Numbered from the stretch's first letter, positions 38,298 to 52,819 are shown. The stretch is 64,000 bases of DNA from Polynucleobacter sphagniphilus (GCF_001953355.1 NZ_MPIY01000002.1:123868-187867), one strand, 5' to 3'. The notes: generated by a model from the sequence alone, not told the origin. Numbers and translations are program-made.

Positions 38298-38954
38298 CTA
38301 CTTCTGCAGCAAATCATAATATGGGGCCAAAGCGCCCCATACGTTTTTAAATAGAACTTTTTGCGCCTGTTCATTTGGATGCATTCGATCTGCTTGGAAT
38401 AATTCTGGTTTATCAATGACGCCAGTGAGGAAGAATGGTAAGAATGCAGTTCCTTCTGTCTTTGCCAGCCTTGTAAACATATTTGCAAACTGCTTGGTGT
38501 AATCTTGTCCATAATTAGGCGGCAACTGAATGCCAATCAGCAGTACCTGTGCCCCCGACCGTTTACTCATGACAATCATCTTCTGGAGATTTTTTTCGCT
38601 TGCAGCAATAGAGAGGCCGCGTAATCCATCATTGGCACCCAATTCAATAATCACTAAACCAGGTTTCTTCTTTTCCAGTAAAGAGGGAAGTCGGTTTAAT
38701 CCCCCTGCAGATGTTTCACCGCTAATACTCGCATTAAAAACATTCCAAGGGCTGGCTTCTTTTTGTAGTTTCTTTTCGAGTAAATCGACCCAGCCACTGC
38801 CATGGACTAGGCCATACTCGGCTGATAGACTGTCCCCAAGAATGAGAATCGTATGAGATGCTCGTGCATCAGCATGGCCTCCCATTAACAGGCAAAATAG
38901 AGCGGTAAATGCTAAATTGCACTTCAACTTGTTGATGTAATTAAATCGTGCCAT
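38298..38954 (-). CDS. tesA: GDSL-family arylesterase/thioesterase I (TesA)
   Basis: A 218-residue SGNH hydrolase of the TesA/ArE type, a periplasmic thioesterase/lysophospholipase/arylesterase. A signal peptide covers about residues 1-32 (ending ADARA-S). Block I is LGDSLSAEYG with the catalytic Ser. Block III is ELGANDGLRG and block V is ADRMHPN (Asp, His). It is divergent from the ABC ATPase gene ybbA, the arrangement also seen in E. coli (tesA/ybbA). It ends 11 bp from the ppiD-like gene on the opposite strand. Confidence 0.92.
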   Translation of the reverse strand: MARFNYINKLKCNLAFTALFCLLMGGHADARASHTILILGDSLSAEYGLVHGSGWVDLLEKKLQKEASPWNVFNASISGETSAGGLNRLPSLLEKKKPGLVIIELGANDGLRGLSIAASEKNLQKMIVMSKRSGAQVLLIGIQLPPNYGQDYTKQFANMFTRLAKTEGTAFLPFFLTGVIDKPELFQADRMHPNEQAQKVLFKNVWGALAPYYDLLQK

Positions 38955-38982
38955 TGTTTCTATAGGTTAATCTAGCGCCCTT

Positions 38983-39663
38983 ATGCGTAATCCATCCCAG
39001 GTTATCAGAGTGAATCAGCTTCAAAAGGTGGTGAAAGCCAACGATGGAGAACTGATTATTTTGCACGATATTAGTTTTGCCATTGAGGCTGGCGAGAGTG
39101 TAGCGATTGTTGGCAGTTCTGGCTCCGGAAAAAGTACCTTACTTGGTCTCTTGGCGGGCCTTGATGACGCATCTGCTGGTGATGTATTTCTTATGGGGCA
39201 GACACTTTCAGGTTTAAATGAGGATGGAAGAGCAAAGCTGCGCGGTCAATCGGTTGGCTTTGTTTTTCAGTCATTTCAGCTGCTTCCCCATCTAAATGCC
39301 CTTGAAAATGTCATGCTGCCATTGGAATTAGCTGGAATTGGCTATTCTGAGGCTAAAAATACCGCCCAAATTGCTTTAGAACAAGTAGGTTTAGGTGCTC
39401 GCATAGGTCACTTTCCCAAGACATTATCCGGGGGCGAGCAACAACGTGTTGCTTTGGCAAGGGCTTTTGTAAAGAGGCCAGCAATCTTGTTTGCCGATGA
39501 GCCTACGGGTAGTCTGGATGAGGCTAGTGGCCAAGCTGTCATCGAGCTACTTTTTGAGCTCAATCGGGTAAATTCCTCCACCTTGGTCTTGGTGACCCAT
39601 GACCCAGCCCTAGCTGCACGATGTGAGCGTCAGTTTCACCTACAAGGCGGCAGATTGCTTTGA
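38983..39663 (+). CDS. ABC transporter ATP-binding protein, YbbA/LolD-type
   Basis: A 226-residue ABC ATPase of the MacB/LolD/YbbA group. Walker A is GSSGSGKST, the Q loop FVFQSFQLLPHLNALENV, the signature LSGGEQQRVALARA and Walker B ILFADEPTGSLDE, with the switch His in LVTHD. In E. coli ybbA is followed by the permease gene ybbP. Here purL follows after 21 bp and no FtsX-like permease is in the window, so its membrane partner is elsewhere or absent. Confidence 0.88.
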   Translation: MRNPSQVIRVNQLQKVVKANDGELIILHDISFAIEAGESVAIVGSSGSGKSTLLGLLAGLDDASAGDVFLMGQTLSGLNEDGRAKLRGQSVGFVFQSFQLLPHLNALENVMLPLELAGIGYSEAKNTAQIALEQVGLGARIGHFPKTLSGGEQQRVALARAFVKRPAILFADEPTGSLDEASGQAVIELLFELNRVNSSTLVLVTHDPALAARCERQFHLQGGRLL

Positions 39664-39684
39664 TCAAAACCTTATAATCTAGGG

Positions 39685-42600
39685 ATGTCATTTTTCCTTT
39701 GCTTGCCCGGGGCTGATGCCCTTTCAGCCTTCCGTCAACAGCGACTTTTAACAGCGCTCATGGACCAGGGCATTGAGCTTGAGTCTATTGAAGCTCAATA
39801 TCTCCACTTAATTTGGTCTGAGGCGCAATTAGCTCCTGGAAAACTAGATCTCCTCGCGAGTTTGCTTACTTATGGCGATCCTTTTGCCTCCAAACTCAAA
39901 TCATCCGGTTCTTGGTTTGGTAGGGGGGTCGATCAAAAGCAACAAGCGCTTGTTATTCCACGCTTGGGTACTGTTTCACCATGGGCCAGTAAGGCTACTG
40001 AGATTGCTCGTCAATGCGGGCTTGATATTTTGCGTGTTGAGCGCGGTGTGCAATATGCCTGGCAAAGCAAAAAAGCTTTAAACGAGACCCAACATCACCT
40101 TGTTTTGGCTGCGATTCACGATCGTATGACCGAAAGTGTCATTGAAGATTCTCAATTAGCCAAGGCGCTCTACCAAACCTTAGATGACAGGCCCTTAAAA
40201 CGCGTAGCCGTATTGACTGAGGGTAGGTCAGCGCTTGATAAAGCGAATCAAGAATTAGGCTTGGCTTTGTCAGATGATGAAGTTACCTACCTAGTAGAAA
40301 ATTTCACACGCTTAAAGCGTAACCCAAGCGATGTTGAACTCATGATGTTTGCGCAAGCAAACAGCGAACATTGTCGTCACAAAATTTTTAATGCCAGCTG
40401 GACTATTGATGGCGATGATCAAGAGCGATCCTTGTTTGCAATGATTCGCAACACTCATCAATTGCAGCCAAAGGGCACCATCATTGCTTATTCTGATAAT
40501 TGTGCGGTGATGGTTGGTTGTGAGTCGGAGACTTGGGCGCCACAAGGCAATGATCATCAGTATGCAAAGGATACTCGCCTAGTACATACCTTGATGAAGG
40601 TGGAGACCCATAACCATCCCACTGCAATTGCACCTTTTCCAGGCGCGTCTACCGGCGCTGGCGGAGAAATTCGTGATGAGGGTGCAACAGGTATTGGCGG
40701 TCGTCCAAAGGCGGGTCTGACAGGTTTCTCAGTTTCAAATTTGAATATCCCTGGCACTGATTTGCCATGGGAGCTTGAAAAATATGGCAAGCCCGAACGA
40801 ATTGCCACTCCATTGCAGATCATGATTGAAGGGCCCCTTGGCTGTGCTGCCTTTAATAATGAATTTGGTCGCCCGATTTTAGGTGGTTATTTCCGCGTCT
40901 TCGAACAGACCATTCATGGTACAAGGCGTGGATATCACAAGCCCATCATGATTGCGGGCGGTATTGGCAGCATCGACACTATTCATACGGAGAAAAAAGC
41001 AATTAAACCGGGACATCTGCTCATTCAGCTCGGTGGACCGGGTATGCGTATTGGTATGGGTGGGGCAACAGGTAGTTCGGTAGCCACGGGTACCAATACA
41101 GCAGACTTGGATTTTGATTCAGTGCAACGTGGCAACCCTGAAATGGAGCGTCGTGCTCAAGAGGTGATTAATGCTTGTCGTGCGATGGGTGAAGATAATC
41201 CCATCATTTCTATCCATGATGTAGGGGCAGGCGGTCTATCTAATGCTTTCCCTGAATTGGCTGATGGCGCTGGTCTGGGCGCTCAATTTAAATTGCGCAG
41301 CATCCCTCTTGAAGAGAGTGGCATGAGTCCTGCTGAGATTTGGTGTAATGAATCTCAAGAGCGTTATGTGCTTGCAATTGAAGCTGAGCAACTCGAATTA
41401 TTTAAAGCACTTTGCCAGCGCGAACGCTGTCCGTTTGCTGTGGTTGGTGAAGCAACCGCTGAACGTCAATTGAAGTTGAGTGATAGTAAACAAGAGCCAT
41501 CAGCTGATGCTGCCTTGCCAATCGATATGCCAATGGAGGTACTGCTTGGTAAGCCGCCTCGCATGCATCGAGATGTCACTCGAGTTGAACAAGAATTTTC
41601 AGAATTAAATGTCACTGACGCTGACTTGGCTCAGTGCATTGCTTGGGTTTTGCAACAGCCCACTGTCGCTAGTAAATCATTTTTGATCACCATTAGCGAT
41701 CGCACGGTTGGCGGCCTTAATGCTCGGGATCCTTTTGTAGGTCCATGGCAAGTTCCAGTGGCTGATTGCGCTGTCACTTTGATGGATTACAAGGGTTACC
41801 GTGGCGAAGTCATGACGATGGGGGAGAGGACCCCCTTAGCTATTATTGATGCACCAGCAGCGGCTCGCATGGCGGTAGGTGAAGCCATCACTAATTTAAT
41901 GGCAGCTGACGTGGCCTCCCTTGAGGATGTCAAGCTTTCTGCGAACTGGATGGCTGCTTGCGGCGCACCAGGTGAAGATGCTAAGTTGTACGACTCAGTT
42001 CATGCAATCGGCATGGAGCTTTGCCCTGCCTTGGGTATCTCCATTCCGGTGGGTAAAGATTCTTTATCGATGGCAACGGAATGGCGTGATGATGGTCAAA
42101 CTAAGAAAGTAGTTTCCCCAGTCTCTTTAATCATTTCTGCCTTTGCCCCTGTTGTCGATGTGCGCAAAACTTTGACACCTTTACTGCAGCTCGCAGATCA
42201 AAGCGGCAACACCTTGGATACAGAGTTGATTTTGATTGATCTGGGTCGCGGTCAAAACCGTATGGCTGGCAGCATTCTGGCTCAGGTTTTAAATCAGTCA
42301 GGCAAAGCTGCCCCAAATATAGATCGTCCTGAAGATTTAAATGCATTTGCTGCTGCAATTATTCAGTTACGCAACGAAGGTAAATTGCTGGCCTACCACG
42401 ATCGTTCTGATGGCGGTTTATTGGCCTGCATAGCTGAGATGGCTTTTGCATCCCATTGCGGCATTTCAATCAATGTGGACATGATTGCTGTGGATGCTGG
42501 CCAAGAGCCAGATCATGGCGATGCCAAAAATTGGGCCCAGCAAATCTCTGGCCGTCGTCATGAGCAAACCATGCGCGCACTATTTAATGAAGAGCTAGGC

Positions 42601-43722
42601 GCTGTGATTCAGGTTCGTCGTGAGGATCGTGATGCAGTGTTTGCGGTGTTGCGTACCCTCGGTTTAAGCGCCTATAGCCATGTGATCGGCAAACCTAATA
42701 CGAATGGCCGTATTGAAATTTGGCGTGATGCAAAATTCATTTTTGCAGAACCACGCGAAGTGCTACAAAAGATGTGGGCCAATACCAGCTATCAGATTGC
42801 ACGTTTGCGTGACAACCCCGCATGTGCCGACAGTGAATTTGCTTTGCTAGATAATTTGTCTGATGCAGGCATGTCACCGAAGCTGACTTTTAATCCAGCT
42901 GAAGATATTGCCGCTCCATTTATACAAAAAGGCGCTCGTCCTAAAGTTGCCATTTTGCGTGAGCAGGGTGTTAATTCCCATGTCGAGATGGCTTACGCTG
43001 TCGATTTGGCAGGCTTTGATAGTTACGACGTCCACATGTCTGATTTACTCTCGGGTCAAGCCAAGTTGGCTGATTACCGTGGATTAATTGCTTGTGGCGG
43101 TTTTAGTTACGGGGATGTGCTGGGTGCTGGCGAGGGCTGGGCAAAAACCATTCTGTTCAACGATAAATTACGTGATCAATTTTCAGCGTTCTTCAATCGC
43201 AATGACAGCTTTGCCTTAGGTGTATGTAATGGTTGCCAAATGATGAGCAATCTTTCTGGAATTATTCCAGGGGCGCAAGCGTGGCCTAAATTTACTCGCA
43301 ATCAATCGGAGCAATATGAAGCCCGCCTAGTCATGGCAGAGGTGATGCCTTCGCCATCGATATTTACTCAGGGCATGGAAGGCAGTCAATTGCCTATAGC
43401 GATTGCTCATGGAGAAGGCTTTGCAAACTTTAGTCAGCAAGGCAATCTTGAGCTCTTACAAGATCAAGGTCTTGCAGCATTACGCTTCGTTGATCATCTA
43501 GGTAAACCCACAGAAACCTATCCTTTGAACCCCAATGGCTCACCTGGTGGCCTAACAGGGGTAACCACCCCTGATGGTCGCTTTACCGTCATGATGCCTC
43601 ATCCAGAGCGCGTATTCCGTGCTGTACAGATGAGTTGGTGCCCTCCTGAGTGGTTAGATATCCCAGATGGTGCAAGTCCGTGGTTGCGTTTATTCCGCAA
43701 TGCACGCCGCTGGGCAAATTAA
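39685..43722 (+). CDS. purL: Phosphoribosylformylglycinamidine synthase (large single-chain PurL)
   Basis: A 1345-residue FGAM synthase, the fourth step of purine synthesis (FGAR + Gln + ATP). The N-terminal PurS-like part precedes the linker and two AIRS-type ATP domains ([37 protein letters not shown]). A class I glutaminase domain follows at the C terminus with the nucleophile Cys in [11 protein letters not shown] and the His/Glu in MPHPERVFR. Length fits the proteobacterial large form. It is downstream of ybbA and just upstream of a SpeE-like gene. Confidence 0.97.
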   Translation: MSFFLCLPGADALSAFRQQRLLTALMDQGIELESIEAQYLHLIWSEAQLAPGKLDLLASLLTYGDPFASKLKSSGSWFGRGVDQKQQALVIPRLGTVSPWASKATEIARQCGLDILRVERGVQYAWQSKKALNETQHHLVLAAIHDRMTESVIEDSQLAKALYQTLDDRPLKRVAVLTEGRSALDKANQELGLALSDDEVTYLVENFTRLKRNPSDVELMMFAQANSEHCRHKIFNASWTIDGDDQERSLFAMIRNTHQLQPKGTIIAYSDNCAVMVGCESETWAPQGNDHQYAKDTRLVHTLMKVETHNHPTAIAPFPGASTGAGGEIRDEGATGIGGRPKAGLTGFSVSNLNIPGTDLPWELEKYGKPERIATPLQIMIEGPLGCAAFNNEFGRPILGGYFRVFEQTIHGTRRGYHKPIMIAGGIGSIDTIHTEKKAIKPGHLLIQLGGPGMRIGMGGATGSSVATGTNTADLDFDSVQRGNPEMERRAQEVINACRAMGEDNPIISIHDVGAGGLSNAFPELADGAGLGAQFKLRSIPLEESGMSPAEIWCNESQERYVLAIEAEQLELFKALCQRERCPFAVVGEATAERQLKLSDSKQEPSADAALPIDMPMEVLLGKPPRMHRDVTRVEQEFSELNVTDADLAQCIAWVLQQPTVASKSFLITISDRTVGGLNARDPFVGPWQVPVADCAVTLMDYKGYRGEVMTMGERTPLAIIDAPAAARMAVGEAITNLMAADVASLEDVKLSANWMAACGAPGEDAKLYDSVHAIGMELCPALGISIPVGKDSLSMATEWRDDGQTKKVVSPVSLIISAFAPVVDVRKTLTPLLQLADQSGNTLDTELILIDLGRGQNRMAGSILAQVLNQSGKAAPNIDRPEDLNAFAAAIIQLRNEGKLLAYHDRSDGGLLACIAEMAFASHCGISINVDMIAVDAGQEPDHGDAKNWAQQISGRRHEQTMRALFNEELGAVIQVRREDRDAVFAVLRTLGLSAYSHVIGKPNTNGRIEIWRDAKFIFAEPREVLQKMWANTSYQIARLRDNPACADSEFALLDNLSDAGMSPKLTFNPAEDIAAPFIQKGARPKVAILREQGVNSHVEMAYAVDLAGFDSYDVHMSDLLSGQAKLADYRGLIACGGFSYGDVLGAGEGWAKTILFNDKLRDQFSAFFNRNDSFALGVCNGCQMMSNLSGIIPGAQAWPKFTRNQSEQYEARLVMAEVMPSPSIFTQGMEGSQLPIAIAHGEGFANFSQQGNLELLQDQGLAALRFVDHLGKPTETYPLNPNGSPGGLTGVTTPDGRFTVMMPHPERVFRAVQMSWCPPEWLDIPDGASPWLRLFRNARRWAN

Positions 43723-43732
43723 TATATTTCTC

Positions 43733-44488
43733 ATGGAACCGGTAACCTTCTCTGAAAGTGGCGGTATTCGCTATTTGCATTTTGGTAGCGAATTGATTCA
43801 AGGGGCCATGCGTATGCGTGACCCTGACGAGATTTATTTGGAATATAACCAGCAAATGATGGCTTGGCTATTGTTTTTGGAAACAAAGCCTGGAATGCAA
43901 GTGGCCCAACTTGGATTGGGCACCGGCGCATTAACGAAATTTCAGCATCGGTATTGCCCCGCTGTTAAAACTACGGTTGTGGAGCTAAATCCGGCAGTCA
44001 TTGTGTCTGCCAGAAGCATGTTCTTTACCCCTGACGATGACCGTCGCCTGAGCACTTTGCAGGCGGATGCAAAAGTATTTGTTAACAACCGTCAATATTG
44101 CAATTACTTTGACGCGGTTCAAGTGGATTTATACGATGCCATTTGCGATGGTCCTGCAGCTAGCTCGCTTGATTTCTATAAGGGGTGCTTTAATATCCTC
44201 AAAAGCCCAGGTGTAATGACGGTTAATTTATTTTCTCGCCATAAAAGTTTTAACGTCAACCTCAAGAATATTTGTGAGGCTTTTGGCAATAGAGTGCTGT
44301 TGTTTCCAGAATCCCATGATTGCAATGTCGTTGCGCTGGCATTTAAGGGGCCAAAATTAGAGGTTGAGTGGCAAGATGTCTCTAAGCGCGCAAAAGTCAT
44401 TATGGAAAAAACAGGCTTGCCAACCAACACGTGGGCGGCAGGTTTGAGTCGTGAGAATGCACGCCAAGAAATTTGTTTATCTATCTAA
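43733..44488 (+). CDS. Spermidine synthase-like protein (Rossmann methyltransferase fold)
   Basis: A 251-residue protein with the aminopropyltransferase/methyltransferase fold. The nucleotide loop is AQLGLGTGALTKF and VVELNPAVI follows as the acidic strand-2 motif. The region that carries the catalytic Asp in true spermidine synthases reads VDLYDAICDGPAASS, so polyamine synthesis is doubtful. The frame is open into purL, but the ATG beginning MEPVTFSESGG is chosen because earlier starts lie within purL coding sequence. It starts 10 bp after purL. The substrate is unknown. Confidence 0.75.
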   Translation: MEPVTFSESGGIRYLHFGSELIQGAMRMRDPDEIYLEYNQQMMAWLLFLETKPGMQVAQLGLGTGALTKFQHRYCPAVKTTVVELNPAVIVSARSMFFTPDDDRRLSTLQADAKVFVNNRQYCNYFDAVQVDLYDAICDGPAASSLDFYKGCFNILKSPGVMTVNLFSRHKSFNVNLKNICEAFGNRVLLFPESHDCNVVALAFKGPKLEVEWQDVSKRAKVIMEKTGLPTNTWAAGLSRENARQEICLSI

Positions 44489-44530
44489 GCTAATAATTTA
44501 AAGCTTGTTTTTTCTAGCGCTCTGCTAAGA

Positions 44531-44558
44531 AAAAAGGCGATCCACAGATCGCCTTTTT
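44531..44558. terminator. Bidirectional terminator between spermidine synthase-like gene and acnB
   Basis: AAAAAGGCGATC and GATCGCCTTTTT are perfect complements around a 4-nt loop, with T/A runs on both sides. It serves both convergent genes. Confidence 0.88.
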
Positions 44559-44588
44559 ATTTGCCTAATACTACGAGCGTATTGCAAT

Positions 44589-47174
44589 TTAGACAGTCAC
44601 AGCATCAGCAACATCAGTGAATGCTTTGATCTTGTCAAAGTTCATATAGCGATATATCTCTGCTGATTTACTCTCCAATGAAGCCACTTGCTCAAAGTAT
44701 TCCGTTGGAGTTGGCAAGCGGCCTAAGAGGGCGGCTACTGATGCCAATTCTGCAGAAGCTAAGTAAACCCGCGTATCAATACCCAGTCGGTTAGGGAAGT
44801 TACGTGTTGATGTAGAAACCGCTGTCGAGCCCTTACGGATTTGAGCTTGGTTACCCATGCAGAGAGAGCAACCCGGTGTTTCCATACGAGCACCTGTACG
44901 ACCTAGGACCCCGTAGTAGCCTTCTTCCGTAAGAATCATCTGGTCCATCTTAGTTGGGGGAGCAATCCACAGGCGAGTAGGCATATCTGTTTTACCTTCC
45001 AGCACCTTGCCAGCTGCGCGGAAGTGACCAATATTGGTCATGCATGAGCCAATGAATACTTCATCAATTTTCTCGCCAGCAACTTCGGATAAGAACTTCA
45101 CATCATCTGGATCATTAGGGCAGGCCAAGATCGGCTCCTTAATATCATCCATATTAATTTCGATGACTTCAGCATACTCAGCATCGGCATCAGCCTTTAG
45201 TAGATTTGGATTTGCAATCCAAGCTTCCATGGCTTTAATGCGACGACCCAGCGTGCGTTTGTCATCATAGCCATTAGCAATCATCCACTTCATCAGGGTG
45301 ATGTTGGAGCGCATATATTCAATAATGGGCTCTTTGTTGAGCGCTATAGCGCAACCGGCAGCAGAGCGCTCGGCTGATGCATCTGATAATTCGAATGCTT
45401 GCTCAACCTTCAGGTCTGGCAAGCCTTCGATTTCTAAGATGCGGCCAGAAAAAATATTCTTCTTGCCTTGTTTCTCAACAGTCAACAACCCTTTTTTGAT
45501 CGCGTACAAAGGAATTGCATTAACTAAGTCACGCAAGGTGATGCCAGGCTGCATCTTGCCTTTAAAACGCACCAATACAGATTCAGGCATATCTAAGGGC
45601 ATTACGCCAGTGGCTGCGGCAAAAGCCACCAATCCAGAGCCAGCCGGGAATGAAATACCAATGGGGAAGCGGGTATGACTATCACCACCAGTACCGCAAG
45701 TATCAGGCATTAGCAGGCGATTTAACCAGCTGTGAATGACGCCGTCGCCTGGACGCAGTGAAACACCGCCCCGATTGGTCATAAAAGCAGGTAATTCATG
45801 ATGGGTACGAATATCGACTGGTTTTGGATAAGCGGAGGTATGGCAGAACGACTGCATTACCAAGTCTGCCGAGAAGCCCAAGCAAGCCAAGTCTTTCAAC
45901 TCATCGCGCGTCATAGGGCCAGTAGTATCTTGTGAGCCAACAGTCGTCATATGGGGTTCGCAATAGGTGTCTGGGCGAACACCTTGACCTTCAGGCAAAC
46001 CACATGCGCGACCCACCATCTTCTGGGCCAAGCTAAAGCCTTTCTTATTATCAGGCGGGCTTACTGGAATGCGGAATTCTGTAGAGGCAGGCAGACCAAG
46101 CGCTGCACGTGCTTTGGCTGTTAAACCGCGACCAATGATCAATGGAATACGACCGCCTGCTCGCACTTCATCAAAAATGACGGGTGATTTAAGTGAAAAG
46201 CTAGTAATTTCTTTGCCGTTTTTAAATGCTTTTCCATCATAAGGGCGCAATTCAATTTCATCACCCATATCCATTTGCGATACATCTAATTCAATAGGCA
46301 ATGCGCCAGCATCTTCCATCGTATTAAAGAAAATTGGGGCAATCTTTGCACCGAGGCAAACGCCACCAAAGCGCTTATTAGGCACAAAAGGAATGTCTTG
46401 ACCGGTCCACCATAAAACCGAGTTGGTAGCGGACTTGCGTGAAGAGCCTGTACCCACAACGTCACCGACGTAGGCGATTTGATTGCCTTTCTTTTGCAAG
46501 GCTGCAATTTGCTTCATAGGGCCGCGAACGCCAGATTCATCTGGCTCGATATCGGGACGTGGATTTTTGAGCATGACTGTGGCATGCAATGGAATATCGG
46601 GACGACTCCAAGCATCGGGAGCGGGGGATAAGTCGTCAGTATTTGTTTCGCCAGTAACTTTAAATACTGTTAGCTTCATGCTTTCAGGAACGGGTGGGCG
46701 GCTAGTAAACCACTCTGCATCAGCCCAACTTTGCAATACGCTTTTTGCGTTTGCATTGCCTTTTTCAGCCAATTCCTGGACATCGTGAAAATAGTCAAAC
46801 ATCAACAGAGTCTTTTTGAGGGCGGCTGCGGCTGCAGTTCCACATTCAGCATCAGATAGGAGCTCAACCAAAGGCTTGATGTTGTACCCACCAAGCATAG
46901 TGCCCAAGAGTTCAGTTGCTAAAATTCGGGAGATTAAAGGCGATTTTTCAGTGCCTTTTGCTACCGCATCTAAAAACTCCGCTTTTACTTTGGCTGCTTC
47001 GTCAACGCCTGCAGGAACGCGGTTGGTAATCAGCTCTACCAGTTCAACTTCCTTTCCCTTTGGAGGATTTTTTAGCAAACCGACTAATTCTGCGGTTTGA
47101 TCCTTGGTTAATGGGAGGGCTGGAATGCCAAGAGAGGCACGTTCGGCAACTTGGGCGTTGTAGGCTTCTAACAT
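44589..47174 (-). CDS. acnB: Aconitate hydratase B / 2-methylisocitrate dehydratase
   Basis: An 861-residue [4Fe-4S] hydro-lyase of the AcnB type that isomerises citrate and isocitrate and often also hydrates 2-methyl-cis-aconitate. The N-terminal HEAT-like domain precedes a swivel domain and the cluster-binding core ([33 protein letters not shown] with three Cys ligands). The start is the ATG beginning [13 protein letters not shown], since AGGAAA lies just upstream and this is the usual family N terminus. An extended start 51 bp upstream is rejected. Confidence 0.96.
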   Translation of the reverse strand: MLEAYNAQVAERASLGIPALPLTKDQTAELVGLLKNPPKGKEVELVELITNRVPAGVDEAAKVKAEFLDAVAKGTEKSPLISRILATELLGTMLGGYNIKPLVELLSDAECGTAAAAALKKTLLMFDYFHDVQELAEKGNANAKSVLQSWADAEWFTSRPPVPESMKLTVFKVTGETNTDDLSPAPDAWSRPDIPLHATVMLKNPRPDIEPDESGVRGPMKQIAALQKKGNQIAYVGDVVGTGSSRKSATNSVLWWTGQDIPFVPNKRFGGVCLGAKIAPIFFNTMEDAGALPIELDVSQMDMGDEIELRPYDGKAFKNGKEITSFSLKSPVIFDEVRAGGRIPLIIGRGLTAKARAALGLPASTEFRIPVSPPDNKKGFSLAQKMVGRACGLPEGQGVRPDTYCEPHMTTVGSQDTTGPMTRDELKDLACLGFSADLVMQSFCHTSAYPKPVDIRTHHELPAFMTNRGGVSLRPGDGVIHSWLNRLLMPDTCGTGGDSHTRFPIGISFPAGSGLVAFAAATGVMPLDMPESVLVRFKGKMQPGITLRDLVNAIPLYAIKKGLLTVEKQGKKNIFSGRILEIEGLPDLKVEQAFELSDASAERSAAGCAIALNKEPIIEYMRSNITLMKWMIANGYDDKRTLGRRIKAMEAWIANPNLLKADADAEYAEVIEINMDDIKEPILACPNDPDDVKFLSEVAGEKIDEVFIGSCMTNIGHFRAAGKVLEGKTDMPTRLWIAPPTKMDQMILTEEGYYGVLGRTGARMETPGCSLCMGNQAQIRKGSTAVSTSTRNFPNRLGIDTRVYLASAELASVAALLGRLPTPTEYFEQVASLESKSAEIYRYMNFDKIKAFTDVADAVTV

Positions 47175-47316
47175 CGTGTTTCCTAAGGGGTAAAGGTTAT
47201 CAACAGAAAGGCCAAGCGGGATCATGAACCCCGATTTTTATGATTGTAAAGCGTTGTACCTAGCCTGAATATGGGTTTAACTACTGATTTTTGCCAAAAA
47301 TGAACCAAATTTGGGC

Positions 47317-47505
47317 TTAAATGACCTGCTCTTCTTTAATCGCCCAAACTAGGGCGATAACCCAACCAACAAAAGACCATCCTAAAAATAGATTCAAGAC
47401 AAAAATCGCGCCTGTATTTGCACGCTTTTTGTTAAAAGCGATAGCAAAGGGTAGCAGGTAAAACAGGGAAAAAACGGTAATTAAAATAGCAAAAAATAGG
47501 CGCAT
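47317..47505 (-). CDS. Superinfection immunity-family small membrane protein
   Basis: A 62-residue protein with two hydrophobic helices (about 3-22 and 32-55). The motif AIFVLNLFLGWSFVGWVIALVWA, quoted here as NLFLGWSFVGWVIALVWA, is diagnostic of the family named after phage T4 Imm. T4 Imm blocks DNA injection by related phages, but chromosomal homologues are widespread and their roles are mostly unknown. No phage genes are nearby. It is a single gene between acnB and pyrG. Confidence 0.8.
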   Translation of the reverse strand: MRLFFAILITVFSLFYLLPFAIAFNKKRANTGAIFVLNLFLGWSFVGWVIALVWAIKEEQVI

Positions 47506-47595
47506 GGCTTGTAAATAATGGGATCCGAGTCAGTTTTTTTCAATCTTACCTTTTTATCACCATTTTTATTTTAGAAAAATGCAGGTTGCTATCGT

Positions 47596-47601
47596 TATAA
47601 T
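47596..47601 (+). promoter_or_regulatory. TATAAT -10 element upstream of pyrG
   Basis: A perfect TATAAT hexamer lies 25 bp before the pyrG start. No good -35 element is visible at 16-18 bp upstream, so the promoter call is weak. Confidence 0.3.
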
Positions 47602-47623
47602 TATTTTTTCCAACAGAGCTTAA

Positions 47624-49288
<1,665 letters not shown>

Positions 49289-49294
49289 TTACTT

Positions 49295-50158
49295 ATGAGC
49301 TCATTTAAATTATGCGGATTTGATGTTGGTTTAGAGCATCGTTTTTTCCTGATTGCAGGCACTTGTGTGATTGAGTCTGAACAATCAGCAATGGATGTCG
49401 CTGGACAGCTAAAGGAAATTGCTAAGACTTTGCAGATCCCCTTTATTTTTAAAGCTTCGTTTGATAAAGCCAACCGTTCATCTGGAAACTCTTACCGCGG
49501 TTTGGGTATGGAGAAGGGTCTTGAAATTTTGGCAAAGGTGAAGCGAGATATCGGCGTGCCCGTCTTAACGGACATACACGATATCAGCGAAATTGAACCA
49601 GTAGCTAAAGTCGTTGACGTTTTGCAAACCCCGGCCTTCTTATGTCGACAGACTGATTTCATTCGTGCATGCGCTCAAAGTGGTAAGCCCGTTAACTTCA
49701 AGAAGGGACAGTTCTTATCTCCACATGAAATGCTCAATGTGATTGAAAAGGCGCGTGCAGCCGCAGCTGAAAAGAATCTTCCGGATCAATTTATGGTCTG
49801 TGAACGTGGTGCATCTTTTGGCTATAACAATTTAGTATCAGATATGCGCAGTTTGGCGATTCTGCGTCAATCCCATGCCCCTGTTGTTTTTGATGCAACG
49901 CATTCGGTTCAGTTGCCTGGTGGCCAAGGTAATTCAAGTGGTGGTCAACGCGAATTCGTACCGGTATTAGCCAGAGCAGCGGTTGCTGTAGGTGTCAGCG
50001 GCTTGTTTATGGAAACCCACCCAGACCCTGCCAAAGCCTTATCCGATGGCCCAAATGCAGTGCCATTACATAAGATGCACGAGTTGCTTGAGTCCTTAGT
50101 AACAATCGATTCCGCCGTCAAGAAGAGCGGCTCTTTTTTAGAAGATAGTTTTAATTAA
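49295..50158 (+). CDS. kdsA: 3-deoxy-8-phosphooctulonate (KDO-8-P) synthase
   Basis: A 287-residue TIM-barrel enzyme that joins PEP and arabinose 5-phosphate to give KDO-8-P for lipopolysaccharide. Family blocks are [31 protein letters not shown] and THSVQLPGG. The lack of the cysteine metal ligand near the N terminus is not certain by eye, so I do not assign metal class. It begins 7 bp after pyrG and is followed by eno. Confidence 0.96.
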   Translation: MSSFKLCGFDVGLEHRFFLIAGTCVIESEQSAMDVAGQLKEIAKTLQIPFIFKASFDKANRSSGNSYRGLGMEKGLEILAKVKRDIGVPVLTDIHDISEIEPVAKVVDVLQTPAFLCRQTDFIRACAQSGKPVNFKKGQFLSPHEMLNVIEKARAAAAEKNLPDQFMVCERGASFGYNNLVSDMRSLAILRQSHAPVVFDATHSVQLPGGQGNSSGGQREFVPVLARAAVAVGVSGLFMETHPDPAKALSDGPNAVPLHKMHELLESLVTIDSAVKKSGSFLEDSFN

Positions 50159-50179
50159 ACCCAATTTCATATTGCTTGA

Positions 50180-51484
<1,305 letters not shown>

Positions 51485-51504
51485 TTTCTAGTTTTTAACA
51501 GATC

Positions 51505-51837
51505 ATGCGCCTTGTCATCTACTCCATGCTCTTATTGCTGATAGCAATACAGTACCCCCTTTGGTTGGGGAAGGGTGGATGGCTCAAGGTATATGAGATG
51601 GAAAGACAGTTGCAGCTTCAAGAGGCAAAAAACAGTTTGTTGGCCCTGCGCAATGCTAAATTGGCAGGTGACGTAAAGGATCTGAAAGAAGGCACTCGTG
51701 CCATAGAAGAACGCGCACGAGTGGAGCACGGCATGATCAAAGAGGGTGAGTACTTCGTGCAAATTCTGCCAACTGAAAAAGCGCCATCGAGTGCAAATTC
51801 ACCTGATAGCCTTAAGCCGCCAACATCAAAACAGTAG
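51505..51837 (+). CDS. ftsB: Cell division protein FtsB
   Basis: A 110-residue bitopic protein of the FtsBLQ septal complex. One TM helix (about 3-20, [18 protein letters not shown]) precedes a Leu-rich periplasmic coiled coil (about 28-70) and the [13 protein letters not shown] segment typical of FtsB. A Pro/Ser-rich tail follows. Position directly after eno is the standard location for the gene. Confidence 0.92.
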   Translation: MRLVIYSMLLLLIAIQYPLWLGKGGWLKVYEMERQLQLQEAKNSLLALRNAKLAGDVKDLKEGTRAIEERARVEHGMIKEGEYFVQILPTEKAPSSANSPDSLKPPTSKQ

Positions 51838-51853
51838 TACTGGATTACATGCT

Positions 51854-52819
51854 TTAATGGCCGCTCGAGGGTGGCCGAGTTGCATCAGCCAATAAGTCAG
51901 TGGAGAAAACTTGGCGACAATCTACTGCATCAAAACGGTAGGTTTTGGTGCAAAAATCACACACTGTTTCCACTGCCCCTTGTTCTGCAAGAATACCTTC
52001 CACTTCCACCTCTCCGAGCATACGCAACACATCTGCCACTTTCTTGCGTGAACAGCGACATCCGAAACGAATTTGTCGGGATGGGAAACTGCGAACGCCA
52101 TTCTCCGATGACTCTTCTAGGAATAAGCGACGCAAGATGGTTTCGGGAGGTAATGCGAGCAATTCCTCATCGGTGATGGTTTCACCTAGAGTTTGAATGC
52201 GATTCCAGCCTTCAGCGGCCATTTGTTGATCAATGTGGGCATGACCCCCTGAATTGGGTAGGCGCTGCAAGAGAAGACCGCCTATATGCGTTTCATTTGA
52301 GCTGAGCCAAATCCTGGTCTCCAGTTGTTCTGAATTTTGCATATACAAAGCAACTGCTTCGGCAGCGCTGGTAACTGGCTTGATTACTGTCCCTTGATGG
52401 TCTTGAAGAGCCACAATGCCTTGATAGGGGGCTTGGCCCGGTTGACGATCTGCTGGATCTAAGGTAATTACTAGGCGGCCAGAATTGCTGGCATCCAAAA
52501 GATCTCCCAATGTGGCGTCTGAAGCAATTTCAGATGGCTCAACAGATAATTTGACCGTAGCCCGCATGGAAAGGTCAGATTTGCATTCAACCACCAAAAG
52601 TTGAATTGGACCCTTGCTTTGTGCTTGAATGATCAAGGTGCCTTCAAATTTAAGACTAGCGCTCAGTAGGGTGGCTGCGCCAACAAAATCACCCAAAATT
52701 TTACGAATAGCAGGGGGGTAATTGCGGTTTTCAAGGACGGCCTGCCAGGCTGTGCCAATGGAAACGATTTCTCCGCGCACGGGGGCGCCATCACACATAA
52801 ATACAAGTAGTTCATTCAT
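51854..52819 (-). CDS. hslO: Redox-regulated chaperone Hsp33
   Basis: A 321-residue holdase that is activated by oxidative unfolding of its C-terminal zinc domain. The zinc cysteines are CRCS and CDFC (CxC...CxxC), with the sequence FGCRCSRKKV and VETVCDFCTKTY. The N-terminal domain follows the family (VRGEIVSIGTAWQAVL). It converges on ftsB (16 bp apart) and is divergent from gltX. Confidence 0.95.
   Translation of the reverse strand: MNELLVFMCDGAPVRGEIVSIGTAWQAVLENRNYPPAIRKILGDFVGAATLLSASLKFEGTLIIQAQSKGPIQLLVVECKSDLSMRATVKLSVEPSEIASDATLGDLLDASNSGRLVITLDPADRQPGQAPYQGIVALQDHQGTVIKPVTSAAEAVALYMQNSEQLETRIWLSSNETHIGGLLLQRLPNSGGHAHIDQQMAAEGWNRIQTLGETITDEELLALPPETILRRLFLEESSENGVRSFPSRQIRFGCRCSRKKVADVLRMLGEVEVEGILAEQGAVETVCDFCTKTYRFDAVDCRQVFSTDLLADATRPPSSGH

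Noticed and set aside
38051..38536. Minus-strand frame of 161 residues between the ppiD-like gene and tesA
   Set aside because: It overlaps two real genes in another frame and has no recognisable domain.
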